From: Centrapalus pauciflorus
Lineage: Eukaryota; Streptophyta; Magnoliopsida; Asterales; Asteraceae
Direction of reading: 5' to 3'
Length of the DNA: 64,000 nucleotides
NCBI GenBank assembly: GCA_020465985.1
Contig: JAANYP010007958.1
Location: 124,001-188,000, forward strand
The position numbers were made by a program, and so were the translations under genes. The notes under the pieces are model-generated. The model was not told the DNA's origin and did not search any database. It saw only the letters and a list, made by a program, of their open reading frames with translations. How positions within the stretch are numbered: the first letter of the stretch is position 1; the number at the start of each line of letters is the position of its first letter. Positions 20,683 to 32,902 of this stretch are shown here, one piece after another.

Positions 20683-23604
20683 CTAAGTACTAGAGCTATA
20701 TAAACTACTACCGGCATACAATCCCTTCTCTATACACACCTTGACTACCTTTTGATACTTCCTGCCTTCCGATTTCCAACCTTCATGGAAGTAGATAGGT
20801 TGTTCATGAAGTTTTTGCAGTTCTCTTTGAGATAGATTTACGAGATGCAGAGGATCATGTACTTTCAAAATCACCTTGTCCTCATGATCTTCGATGACTG
20901 CCTCTACTGTTTCGTTGTCAACGTACTACCATTTCATGTTCGCAAGAACGTCCGGTGGCATTGTCCTCAACGTAACTTTCTTTAAGCATCGGACTGGTTT
21001 ATAGAACATCTTCATCCATTGTTTTCCAGTCAATGGATCTATTCTTGATTCATCCATCACTCTCTTTCCTTCCCTCGGCTTTATCCTCTCAAACCTTCCA
21101 GATCGACCTTCTTTTCTTATAATTCGCGCTATCACTTCAGCGTATTGGTCATCTCCTAGGTTTATCAAATTCTTCCATGCTAGTTCTTTGACTTCGCGTT
21201 TGGGCAGAGTATTAAATACAACCCATCTCGTCTTTTCAGCACAAAGAGTTGTAGCTCTCTATCGAAAAACCAGCTAAGAATGCCTCCAGACAACTTTCCT
21301 GGAGTTGGCAATCTTATATTCTTCTTCATAGCCAGCTCAGTTCTCTTCTCTTCCTTTCTAAACCACAACTGTCTTTTCTCATCGTTCGTAAGTTCCCTTT
21401 CAGGCTCCTCACTCTCTGATTCAACATTAAAAGCATCTTTAAAGGAATCGATGTCTATCAAGTTCTGTTCAGCTGTAGTATATGTATCTGTGATAGGATT
21501 CTGTTGAACAACGATCTCATTTGCCTCATCTTCTTCGTCAACTAAGACCTCATCATCAGATTTCCAGTCTGCAATGTCTTCTGGAACAAACTCACCTTCT
21601 TCAAGATCTTCAATTTCATCCTCAAATCAAACATCACCTCTTCATCTTCAATATCCATTAAAGCTTCCATCATCTCGCTCTCAACACTCTTTGAAGTTCC
21701 ACTTTCACCTCCTTCTACTCTCACACCCGACTGTCCAGGCTCCCCCTGAATTTGAGCTTGCTGAGCAGTCTTTAGAGAAAGATCTGCTAGCACACTCTCT
21801 CTTTCAGTATCGGGATCATTGTCGTCATCTTCTCTCCTAAACACCTCAGCTTCTGTGCAACTACTCTCCCCCTGAGCTTGTAGATTTTTCATTAACTGCT
21901 CTAGGAGAGTTTTCTTTGTCTTCATCTCAGACGCTTGATCAGCTACTGTTCTCAACTCAGCATTTTCCTGAGCAAGTCTGGCATTATGCGCTTGTAACTC
22001 CATCACTGCTGTTGACAATTGAAAGATTTGGACTGTCTGGAAATCCACCTTTCCCTTCAGCTCTGTGAACCGCTGATTGTCGGTGAATGTAGATGATGTT
22101 CATGCAGTGGGTGTAGATGTTGATGGAGTGATGGTTAGAGTTGATGGAGCAGCTGGTATCACAAGCTCAGGAGCCTAGGTGGATGGAGCTCCCTGCATGA
22201 ATCTATGCCGCATCGCCCTATGCCTAGGCATGAGCGTCGTCTTCTTGTCATCTTTCGCCTACTGACGACTAGCCTCGATCCATATTTCTGCCAAATCTGA
22301 TAGTCGGATCAACAGGTTTAACAACTTCAACTTCTTCTACTTCCTCAGAATCAGATTCAGAATCGGAGGCGGTCACTGCTTGACCCTCAGCCTCAGTCTG
22401 CAATCTATCTACTTCTGTAACTCCTGCAACCTGGACCTCAGTGTCCATAGCCTCTGCCTCGGGTGGCTGGTATTCATCAATGTCCCTGAATATATCACGA
22501 TACTCAGTTGGAGGTTTCAAAATCTCATGAACCAATTTTGTTGCAATATCTTGTTCAGCAGCCGTTCCTTGAGCCCATATTTCTTCTAGGGTCTGTGCCC
22601 TGTGATCAAACTCTGGGGCGGAACTCGACGGGCCTGCAGCGTCCATTGATGGACCTGCTGCCATATATTTTGTCTGTCGGCTAGAAGATGGCCTAGCTGC
22701 CGGAATTTGTCTAGCCGGAGCTCTTTGCCTCCTACGCTGTTGCCGTTGTTGTTGTTGCTGTTGTGGTTGTTGTTGCGGTTGTGGACCTTCACCTGCCCAG
22801 TTATCTCCTTCTGGAGCTATAAAATCTGGGTAAATAACGGCTCCAAACAAAGGTGCCACCTGTGGTCTGACCTGCTCAGCCCTTCGCACATTATGCGACT
22901 CCAAGTCAGCAAAAATCCTTTTATCTATTATAGCCACGCCATTAGTATCTGGAAGATGAGGCAAATTTGGCAAAAAGTGGTGGATGATCATCATCGCGAA
23001 TCTCGAATACATCAAAAATCTTTCTCTGACGGGAGCTGTGATTTGATGTACAAACCCACCGAAGAACATCTCTTAAAAACTGAAACGCTTATTATATACT
23101 AAGGCTATCAATGCCGATTGCATCTTGGACACAATGTAATCAAAGTCTGCCTTCTTTTGCGCAAAACAGACCATAAGAACATGCACCAAATAGCGACATT
23201 GCCCAATTAAGCCACTCTTCACATAAAATGCTTTGGTAATATCTTTGGCATATCCCATTCGCAAAAACGCCGCTTGCCTAATATCAACAGGAAAATCTAT
23301 AGGCCCTGTCTCCTGGTCTTCTGTGCCTACCTGTAGAATTTGACGTAGGATTGCCTAAAAACACTATAGGTTGTCCCCCTACTCTTGTACGTAAGACGGT
23401 AGGCGTCACTGAGCAATCAACCTGAAGTTGCTCCCAAAATTGACGTGCATATGGCAACACTATCTGCAAATTATGAGTAAGGGCATATGCCACCCGTGAT
23501 TGAGTCAAAAATTCAACCATTTGTCGGAATGGTTGAGCTTCAGGTAACTCTCTATCTACCGACATAACCATGTTATGTTTATTGTAGAAAGCTCGATCAC
23601 CCAT
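20683..23604 (-). pseudogene. S2 ORF3 (third ORF), decayed
   Basis: ATG 23604 (MGDRAFYNKHNMV) opens the N-terminal domain with DCSVTPTVLRTRVGGQP, shared with S1. Breaks occur near 23330, 23070, 22260 and 21640. Blocks then run: SGLIGQCRYLVHVLMVCF, a Gln-rich run (PQQQPQQQQQQ near 22760), an Asp/Glu-rich segment, a coiled coil (NARLAQENAELR, LLEQLMKNLQAQGE near 21960-21880), and the C-terminal domain (ILSWFFDRELQLFVLKRRDGL, DPLTGKQWMKMFYKP, DPLHLVNLS). TAG at 20926-20928 replaces a Trp conserved in S1. It ends at 20683. The N- and C-terminal domains are the best conserved parts. The function is unknown. Confidence 0.75.
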
Positions 23605-23606
23605 AT

Positions 23607-23640
23607 CTGCACATAAAAACAACAACCATTATTAGTAATG
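23607..23640 (-). promoter_or_regulatory. 3' splice-site-like signal before S2 ORF3
   Basis: The minus strand reads ACTAAT, then a U-rich stretch, then ATGTGCAG, ending 2 nt before ATG 23604. S1 has the same arrangement at 56004-56029 (CTAAT, U-rich, TTTTGCAG, AA, ATG). Confidence 0.6.
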
Positions 23641-25628
23641 AAAAAAAATAAAATGAAACTTGTTTATTTCAAATTTGTATAATTTTGAACTTACATAAGT
23701 TCGAAATCCAACACATTCTAATTTCAACAAGATAGAATTTATTTTATAAAAACATTCGAATTTAAAGCAAATTCGAGGATTATGTTCGAACATGACTAAA
23801 TTCGAATTTGTAGATATTTTAACAAGTTCGAAAGTTCGAACCTGATGAACATGTTCGAAGTCGGTCATTTTCAAACCAAAATCGAAGATTTTATCCCCAT
23901 TTGACTTAAAAATTTGTATAGTCTAGTCCTATTGTGTTCTAATCGAAGTTATATGTGTTTTTTTGAAGTTTCACCGGTTAAAACTTGTAATCTTGAACCA
24001 CATAGTTTAAACCCAAAAACCTTCAAATAAACTCAATTTTTTTGCCATAAAAGAGTCCTAAACTACCCAAACTTTGTATAATAGTGATTACTATACCTAA
24101 GGATGTGAGTAGGTTCGAGAAAAACGAGTAAAACTTCGTGAAATAGGAACAAAATCGAAATGAGAAGTTCGAAGGAATAAATTCGAATTCGCCAGACACA
24201 AGTTCGAAGAAGCAAAGTTGAAGGTAGGTGAATTTGAAGTTCCTGAAAGATTCGAAGGTTAATTCGAACATGTCTTAAATTCGAACATAATTCAAAATTT
24301 TGAAAATCCTTGAACAAAATTCAACTTTTTCGTGTAACGGAAATTTAGAAATTAACCTTGCAAAATTATTCACACCAAGCAATAGATTTTCACGCAATAT
24401 TTGTTTATTCAACCAAAAATGCATCCTAATAACTTTGACCTTTTTCCTACTTAGAATAAAATAAAATAAAATAAAATAAATAAAATAAAATAAAATAAAA
24501 TAAAATGATTTAAAATAAAATACAATAAAGTAAAATTTTAATGAAATATTAAACTTAATCTACTCAAAACTAGTTTTACAAACTTTACGACCTAAACTAA
24601 ACAGAATATTTTTGGCGAGAAAGTCAAAGAAGGTTCAATCAGATAGCGGTATCAATACGCACTCTCAGTATTACACTTTCACACTTAGAAACTTTTGATT
24701 CGTTTGATTGTTTGTCGTGATATGCATTTCAAGGCGATTGTCGGTATTATTTTTCCCTTTAAACATGTTACACTTTGGAATATCCCTTATCCTTTTTATT
24801 TATCAAGAAACTACCTCATGTGTCCCATACTTAGACATACATCTACGATCAAGGCATACACACAATTATTATAACTTTTCGGTATTGCAAATTTTCTTTG
24901 AAAGGAAAACGTCGGACACAGTTCTGTATTTACATACAACAGAGTGTCTTAGTTTGTCTTAAAGTTTATTTAAATCTAGCAAGACTGTGGTGACAGATCT
25001 GTACTGACGTATAACAAAGCGACTTATCTTGCTAACTCGAGTCAAACTAGAGGTAACAGGTCTGTAGTTACGTACAACAAAGTGATTTGTTTTGACTCTA
25101 CTTACTATCAAAATTTTTTTCTTTTCTTTTCTTTTCTTTAAGATGTGTCTGATGTGGCTATACATCCCCCATAAAATTTGCATACCTCATTTAGAATCAT
25201 TGTCCGCATGTCTCTAACACAAAAATTAAGTCCATTTGGTCATACATCTAAGTTAGTTACACATATGACTTTTTCTTGAATATTTTATTAGCTTTTTAGA
25301 TTCCCTTTGTGTATTATGCCTACCAACACATCAAACAAGAAAATGCATATCACTTAGAGTTTATGGTGCATTATGTGTGAAAGCTTAACACTTAGAGATT
25401 GTATCGATTATGCTAATTTTCGTCACTTTGAACCTATGTATCTAAGACTTAACTCTATTTTCTAATATTCCCTACTTTTGAGCTTTTTATGGTTTTCTCT
25501 CTCTTTTCTTTTGTTTTTCATAAATAAGAACAAGCTAATAACTAACCTACTAAACTTAATATAAAAGGAAATAAATTCTACTTAACTACTAACTTACTAT
25601 AAAAAGAAAGTACTATACTAAGGTCAAG
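23641..25628 (-). other. S2 pol-ORF3 spacer with TTCGAA motif array
   Basis: Non-coding, about 2 kb, collinear with S1 53811-56025. The ORF3-proximal part (23690-24290) has about 17 TTCGA-core motifs (AAGTTCGAA, AAATTCGAAT). A TAAAA-type microsatellite lies at 24450-24530. The pol-proximal part has three spaced 26-bp repeats (24919-25082). Confidence 0.7.
24919..25082 (-). repeat. S2 triple 26-bp hairpin-forming repeat
   Basis: Three copies at 24919-24944, 24994-25019 and 25057-25082. On the minus strand each follows CTTTGTTGTACGTNACTACAGACCTG with some change. The inner TGTAC/GTACA halves can pair. Spacings are 75 and 63 bp, the mirror of 62 and 76 bp in S1. Confidence 0.7.
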
Positions 25629-28275
25629 TTACTCTGGATTACGCATACCATTCAGTTGAACTAACAACCGAAAGTGTGACATATCAAAAGCTTTAGTGAA
25701 TAAATCAGCATTGTTATCTTCCGTTGCCACTTTTACCAGCTTTATTAAGTTCTTTTAAGCACAATCACGTATAAAATGATGTCTTATGTCTATGTCATTT
25801 GTTTTACTGTCTTTAACTGGATTATTAGTTATAGCAATAGTAGATTTAGGAGTATGAGTGTAAGTCAAACCGTAGTCCCACAATTGTTGTTGTATCCACA
25901 AAACCTGTGAACAACAACTACCAGCAGCTACATATTCGGCCTCGCACGTTGACACGACAACCGAAGTATGTTTCTTGCATTGCCAGGATACGAGTCTCCC
26001 TCCGCGGAACTGACAACCTCCCGTTGTTGATTTTCGATTCAAGCTGCAACCTCCATAGTCTGAATCCGTGAATGCCTCCAATTCCAGATCACCATCCGCA
26101 TGATACCAAAGTCCCAGCTTCGGTTTCGACTTGAGGTATCTCAGAATCCGCTTCACAGCTTTGATATGCATTTCTTTCGAATTGCCTCAATCCTTGCCAC
26201 TGGCGCAAACACCTCGTTGTAATCGATTCCCTTTTCTTGGTTGAAACCCTTTACGACAAGCCTTGCCTTGTTGCGAGTTACAATACGCCGATCATCTCTC
26301 TTGCACTTAAAACCCCACTTGGTTCCTATTGCAACTTCTCTTCGAGGTAACGACACTAACTCCCACACCTCAAGCTTTCTGAATTGTGACAGTTCTTCTT
26401 GCATCGCTTCAAACCAAGAGTTGTCTTTTAGTGTCATTTGCACATTCTTCGGCTCTACTTGTGAGATGAAACAAGAATAAGGGAAAGTGTGAAAAGCCTC
26501 GGAGTCATTAATCATCGACAGCAGCACTATGTTGTTATTACAACTACTCCTAGTTCTCACACCAGAATGCGGATTTCCTATGATGCTCTCAACCGGATGA
26601 TCCTTATTTATTCTAGATGTTTCAATCTCATCGACCCTAAGATTATCTCCTAAGTTTGACCCTATTTCACCTAACGGTGGAACGACTTTAGACGCTACAT
26701 TCTCTTCCTCATGATCACTGTCGTCAAATTTAGAATTAGTAGTCTGATTCTCGTTTGTAGTAAACTCAGAATCATTCTCTGCTGGAGACCCATCTTCTGT
26801 TGTTGTAGGCTCAGAAGTTGATGGAATGCTTGTCGTTGGAAAACTGTGACTGTCATCATTCAGATTTAATGACGATAAGGCATGCTCAATTGTACATGCA
26901 TTTCCATCAAAAGGAATGTTAAATGATTCAAACATTTTGTCATAATCAAATATCCAATGCGGACCAGTTTGGGGTTCATGTGTATAACTTGTTACATCAA
27001 TATTATACACAATCTCTACCGTACCGCTTGATTTGTTAAAAACACTTTTGTTTGGTGAGTTCGACACATAACCTAGGAAATAACCTTCGTCGGCCTTTTC
27101 ACCAAATTTCGGTTGATGTTTTGATTTAATTAATGTACACGGTACCCCAAATGGTTTGAAGCCAGTTAAATTCGGTGGTCTTTTATTCTAAACTTCATAA
27201 CAGGTTTTGTTCAATGATTTTATAGTAAGGACCTGATTTAAAACACAACAAGCGGTATTCACTGCCTCCCCCCAAAACATGGTATCAAGCTTTGAATCCG
27301 ATAGCATGGTCCTTGCTGCCTAAATCAATGTCCTAAATTTCCGTTCTGCCACCCCATTTTGATGTGGCTCATAAGGTGCACTAAATTGATGCACTATGCC
27401 TTTAGATAGGCAATATACACCAATTACTGTGTTTTTAAACTTTGTTCCATTATCACTCCTGATACATTTTACCCTCGTCCCATCGGAGTTTTCGACTTGG
27501 TCTAAGAACCCAATCAACTTTGCAGTTGTCTCATCCTTCGTACCTAAAAGAAAACCCATGAAAATCGTGAGTAATCATCAGTGATAACTAAACAGTACCA
27601 ACTACCACATATACTCCTTTTGTTGATATGTCCGAATAGGTCCATAACAAATCGAAAGTGGAAGCTACAGAGTTCTGAGTCTTTGACTTATGTGACTTCT
27701 CGTGTTGTTTTCGTTTCTTGCACGGTACACACTTGTCTTCAAACTAAAAACTCTTCATAGGGACTCCTTGCACCAATCCATGTTTATTGATATATAGTTC
27801 ATTTTCCTCAGGTGCAAGTGTGCCATGCGTCTGTGCCATAAGACTGATTCGGTCTTTGAAGCATTAGACAAAAGGCAGATTGTTCCCATTGATGAATCGG
27901 AGATGTTCATGTCTAGCATGTACAAATCGTTCTTCCTTGGGGCTCTCATCATGATCCACTCTTTAGGAATTTTGAATCCCGGCTTCAGCACTAACGCTTC
28001 AGTATCAGTAAACAAAACTGAATTCTTCTTATCACAGATTTGAGAGACACTATTGAGATTGTGAGCAAGTCTATCAACGTGATATACTTGATCAAGTGTG
28101 ATAGTCCCATTAGTAATCACTCCTGTTCCAATGATATTCATCCTTTGTTCCCAGCAAATGATACAAAACCCTTGTTCCCTCCCTTGAAGTCTGTGAGAAG
28201 ACTCCTTCCCCCTTTCATGTGTCTAGAGCAACCACTGTCGACGAATAACTTGTTGTTGAGACTTGAAGTTTACTC
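25629..28275 (-). pseudogene. S2 pol, RT core deleted
   Basis: Protease fragment with FVDSGCSRHM near 28230, GAG-pre-integrase (LWHRRMAHLHLRKMNY near 27840), integrase (RSDNGTKF, PHQNGVAERKFR near 27460-27350) and RT N-terminus (GTKWGFKCKRDDR, DYNEVFAPVARIEAIR). At about 26170 the reading jumps from the RT N-terminus to MHIKAVKRILRYLKS near RNase H. About 700 bp present in S1 (52541-53250), including YVDD, are missing. RNase H follows (DSDYGGCS, CEAEYVAAG, DIRHHF) and ends at a stop at 25629. Other stops and shifts are present. The 27 kb flank shows uninterrupted VQMTLKDNSW where S1 has CACTA-2. Confidence 0.85.
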
Positions 28276-28300
28276 CTGCACATGAAAGAAAACAAGTTAG
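28276..28300 (-). promoter_or_regulatory. 3' splice-site-like signal at the S2 gag-pol boundary
   Basis: The minus strand reads CTAAC (28300-28296), a pyrimidine tract TTGTTTTCTTTC, then TGTGCAG ending at 28276. The gag stop TAA lies inside CTAAC. The distance from branch A to AG is 21 nt, as in S1. A donor-like CCAG|GTAGAG is at 28532, giving 257 nt, one base short of the S1 intron. Confidence 0.5.
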
Positions 28301-31138
28301 TTATCACGGGGAAGAAGAGCCATGACTGACTTGGTAATGCCGTTCCCATCCACATACTTGAACTCCTTCAAAAACCCATCTCTCCTTTCAGGTGACTTGG
28401 GTGTTTGATTGAGAACCTGTTGTGGTGCAGAGTGATTTAAATTCATTCTAGGCCTTTGATTAGGCATTTGCTTTGGAGCCCTAGAATAATTTATTTTATA
28501 AGGAATTTCATATTGATATCCCTGGCCTCTACCTGGTGTCTGATGTCTTACAGGAGTGTGTGATCTAACTGGAGTGTAAGCTCTTCTAGGGGTAGTACTC
28601 CTATAGACTTTTTGAGGACCTGACCTAGATTGATTAGGGACTCTATTCGGTGAATTAGTCCTATCCACTTCATTTGGTCTACCTGACACAGGTGTTTGTC
28701 TAACAGCACTCTTTGGTGTGGCTTGCACAATTTTCTCAGTGTTTTGAGAACCACTTGTGCTTGCTACACTTGATGAGGGTTTATGTTGTTTTGGCATTCC
28801 AACGTTAGGTGTAGATTCTACCTTCCTGCATGGACAGCTGGACGCAACATGTCCCCTTTCATGACATCTAAAACAAGACATTTTATCAATAGACTTTATG
28901 AGTGACCTTTGACTTTGGGGTCTCACTAGTGTCATGTTCTTTCTTCTCAACTACAGTGACTATTTCTTCTTTCTGATTATTAAAGTCAGGTTTAGCTTCT
29001 CCTAGAATTTTATCACTAGAAGACTGCACAAATTTGACTTTCTTAATCGTGGCATTGTTATTAGTCAACTTAGTTGCTTTATCCTTATCAGATTTAGATA
29101 CAGTTTCAGTTGCTAACTCTGACTCAACTGTCTTATCAGTTTTAACATGTGGTTGAGGTACATAGTTATCATTAAAAGGTGGAGGACTCTCTTTATAACT
29201 TAAACCTACTGGTTTCTTAGATTGACGTTGTGCATCTAAGCTTTTCCCTAGATTCAGTGAAGAGTTCCTAAACTTTTCTAACTTACTATTTACCTCTGCA
29301 ACCTTAACCTTTGCTTCAGCTAGCTCTACCTCTTTAATAGTTAGCTCTTTGGTTAAAGCCTCAACATGCTCATACATTAGTTCTATCATGACATAATGCT
29401 CACTTAGTTTGTCTTTAAGAACTATTACATCTTGAGCATTTGCTTTCAGCTTATCCCTAAGATCTTCTTTTATATCTAGGAGGCTAGCATTATCTGATTT
29501 TAAGGATTCAATTTGAGCAGTTAAATTACAATGTGTTTCTAGCACTAAATTTAATCCATCGATAGAAGAAGAACATAAAACACATAAATCACAGAACGTA
29601 GAAAAGTTCAGAATTACCTTTGTATGATCAGATTCCACGTTAGCCATCTACACGGAAAACTCTAGAACGGTCTGATTATTTGACTTCTCCACCAACACGG
29701 GACTTGTATCATTCTGTTCTCTGTCCACTGTTACTTCCTCTGCTCTGACCTCTCCAGACTCTGTTACTTCAGCCATGAAGGCTCAAGCATTAGTCTCTGG
29801 ATGTGAACTCCAATCATATGTCCCATCAAACTGTCTGTCCGATGAAACATTAGTTAACAGACCAGCGATATTGGCTTGATTACCGGAATCAGCAAGTTGA
29901 TATCTTCCCTGAGATTGATTTTGATAGTTTTCAACCTTGGGTCTTTGACACTCTTGAGCAAAATGTCCTAACCCCTGGAAGTTATAGCACTTAACCTTGG
30001 ATTTGTCGAACCCAATCTTATTGTTGCTAACGTTCAGATTTCTGCCTGTTCGTTTTATGAATCTCTTGACCCTCTGAGTCACCATGGCCAGTTTCCGTTG
30101 AAGATCCATTTCTTCCAAATCATCAGGATCCACATGATCATAGTGCTCTTCCCATAATGCAGGATTTACCCTGTACACAATTTCCATATGCTGCCACAAA
30201 CGAAGCCAAAAGATTCAAATGAGATTCGGCTGATTGTGCACTCATAGGCATCTTTGTATACTGTTGAGAAGTAGATGCTGATTGAGTCGGTTTCTCTTAT
30301 GGTTTAGAGTACCCTAAGAAAGCCCGACTGCCTGAGTCTTCTACTTCAACTGAAGTCGATGCTTCGTCCGTGTAGAATGTTGTAGCTGTTTTCAGTTCAC
30401 TTGCGACTGAAGGTTTGGACTTCCCAAAATACATGTCCGGATCTTGTACTTGGTCATATTCCCGTTCCTTCTTGATCAACTGAAACTAGTAATCCCTCAC
30501 CGTTCCAATGACTCCTTCGAGAGTAAGAGTTTCAAATTTCTCTTCATCATGCATTATGAGCGCTACGTACATCTCCCATTTCACTGGTAAAGCATCAAGA
30601 AGTTTCTCAATAGTTTCTAATTCACGATACACGACATCGTGAATGTCCAACTCTGTCAATAAGTGGTAAAACCTAGTGATAGTCTCATCCAGCTTTTCGT
30701 TTTTCAATGCCTTGATAATTGCGAACTGCTGCTTAAGCATCTCGGTTCTTCCTTTCCGAACCCTCGGATTTCCCTCACACCGTTCTCTAGTGCATCCCGC
30801 AACTCTTTCGATGTACGATGATTCTTGAATGTGTGTAGAATCTCCTGAGGTAGTGCCATGCGAATGATAGAAGACGCTCTGTTCTCAGCCTCATATAGTT
30901 TCTTGTCATCGTCCTTCATCTTCTGATATGTAAGGACTCTGTGACGACCTTCAAACTCGTGAGTAGGCGGAATGTATCCCTCGTCGATACAGATCCACAT
31001 ACGCATGTCACTAAAACGATCAAAGTCGGCAAACCTATCCTTCCACCAGTAATAATCTTCCAACCTCATCAGCTTGGGTGGTGAATTTGACTTACCGACT
31101 TCATGGTCCATTTCGATAAACTTTTGCAAACTAGTCAT
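28297..31138 (-). pseudogene. S2 gag, frameshifted
   Basis: ATG 31138 (MTSLQKFIEMDHEVGKSN) matches S1 gag. N-terminal half: YYWWKDRFADFDRF and KLLDALPVKWEMYVALI. Shifts lie near 30745 and 30290. A zinc knuckle, CYNFQGLGHFAQEC (near 29970), has its second Cys changed to Phe. A coiled coil (29530-29270) follows, with LDAQRQSKKPVGL, then a second knuckle, CFRCHERGHVASSC (near 28860), and a basic Pro/Arg/Ser tail. It ends at TAA 28299-28297, embedded in the splice-like signal. Protein role: capsid and RNA binding. Confidence 0.85.
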
Positions 31139-31498
31139 AGTTTCTAAACTTTTTAAATTCGAACTTAATTGATTTAATTTGAAATTAATTTAAAATCAAC
31201 TCTTTCAAACTTGAGTAAGTTCGAATTAGTTTAATAATAAATTCATTTAAAAATTAAATTCGAAATTCAGTAAGTTCGAATTCAACAAATTCGAAAATAT
31301 GACAGGTTCGAGGTATCTGACAAGTTCGAATCCAGAAAAAGTCGAATGCTAGCAAATTCGAATATCAGTCAAATTCGAATGAAACCCTATAATAAATTCG
31401 AGAGGTGCATATTTTCTGACAAATTCGAATTTCTGACAAATTCGAACAAACCCTAATACCCCCTACGTGCGAGCGCCGCAAGTTCGAAAAACGGCCAA
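31139..31498 (-). other. S2 leader remnant with TTCGAA array
   Basis: Non-coding. About 14 TTCGA-core motifs in 350 bp (for example 31157, 31210, 31259, 31276, 31326, 31356, 31424, 31482). Near 31480 the minus strand reads GCCGTTTTTCGAACTTGCGG, homologous to the S1 leader near 43790. It ends at the junction with CopS RT. Confidence 0.65.
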
Positions 31499-32902
31499 AG
31501 GCCATGAGTTTTGTGCTGCAAGGGTGAGAAAAACTTTCACTGTTACCAACTTTGCCACAGGTGAATACTTATCAATAAAATCGGCCCCTTCTTGTTGAGT
31601 AAACCCTTTTGCAACTAATCTCGCCTTATATCGTTCCACTGTTCTGTCAGCTTGATGTTTGATCTTATAAACCCTCCTGCATCCAACAGTGTGTTTGTCT
31701 AAAGGTAGTGGAACAATGCTCCACGTATTGTAGTTTCCATAGCTTCCAACTCAACCCGCATGGCATCCCTCCATTCTTTATACTTGACAACTTCATGATA
31801 GAAACGTGGTTCGAATTGAGAAGATAAAGCCATAACATATGCTTTGTAGTTTGGCGACAACTTAGCATCTAACAAATACTGTGAAAGAGAATAAGGCTTT
31901 GACTCCCTCTCGATGTGAGAAATTTGATTACAATGAAAATCTCTGAGATAAGGAGGATTATGAGGCCGTGATGATCGTCTCGGGTTGTCTGATGGAAGTT
32001 GATCAGTTACAAGCAGGTCTATTTGGTACTGAGTATCATGTTGATCATCATGAGACTGATTGGTCTCATTAGCTTGTGAAATACTATCTGGAATTGATTC
32101 ACAAAATCCATACAGAACTGTGTTTGGAAAAATAGTTAGAGGAAATGTTTTTGCCTGCAATTGTGATGACTTTTGAAATGGGAAGACACTCTCATGAAAT
32201 ATCACATCTCTTGAATTAAAGATCTTATGTGTTTCTAGGTCATACAAATTGTATGCCTTCATCCCCATTGGATAACCAATAAAGGCACAAACTCTTGCTC
32301 GTGGCTCAAATTTCGTTCTATGTGAAGAGTATGAGTAGGTGTCCTATTAATTAAGTATGGGGCTGTGAGCACACATTCAGACCATATGTGAACGGGAATA
32401 TTCGAGTGAAAGAATAAAGCTCTTGCAACATTTAATAAATGTTGATGGTTTCTTTCGACAATAGAATTTTGTTGAGGTTATTCAACACATGAATGTTGAT
32501 ACAAAATTCCATGAAAACTGAAATATTCAGCAGAATCCAACTCTTTTGCATTATCGGATCTAAAGGCTTTGATTTTGTATCAAATTGTGTAAGCATCATG
32601 TTACAAAACTTTGGAATTATCAACTGTACCTCGGATTTGTGAGTAATCTAATATACCCATTATCGAAAGAAACAAAGTTGACGTGGGTTGTTGTTGCAGC
32701 ATGTATTAAACTCTTGTTATTTAGGACGTACAAATCAGCCTCTTTTTTACCCCTCCCAATCATTTTCTAGCTGGAACTTTCCTCCTGAATCAAAACATAA
32801 TTCCAATGAAATTCAACAAATATGCTTTTGTTAGCGGTTAAAGCACTAACAGAATCAAATTGAATTGAAGTTCAGGAACACATAGAACATCTCTGAACCA
32901 AT
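31499..32902 (-). pseudogene. CopS pol remnant (protease, integrase, RT start)
   Basis: Read on minus from 32902: protease tail (DVLCVPELQFNL, then a 1-nt shift), MIGRGKK...DLYVL, a jump into integrase (SDNAKEL, PQQNSIVER, NVARALFFHSNIPVHIW), integrase C-terminus (MGMKAYNLYDLETHK), a linker, and RT N-terminus (YKEWRDAMRVELEAME, then AKGFTQQEG, SPVAKLVTVKVF). It stops at SWPLA where S2 begins. Gag, the protease DSG and the first integrase D are absent. The LTR edge meets protease sequence at a TCAGAG match, as if a deletion ran from the primer site into protease. Stops are frequent. Confidence 0.75.

Larger units (their letters stand above)
20058..31498 (-). mobile_element. S2: Sirevirus-type element, 5' LTR lost
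   Basis: On the minus strand: leader (31498-31139), gag, pol, 2-kb spacer, ORF3, polypurine tract and 3' LTR (20641-20058). It is closely related to S1 throughout, including the spacer. The 5' LTR, primer site and part of the leader are absent: at about 31498 the sequence passes straight into CopS RT. A single deletion running from the S2 leader into CopS explains both this and the missing CopS RT/RNase H. A second deletion removes the RT core near 26170. Confidence 0.85.
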
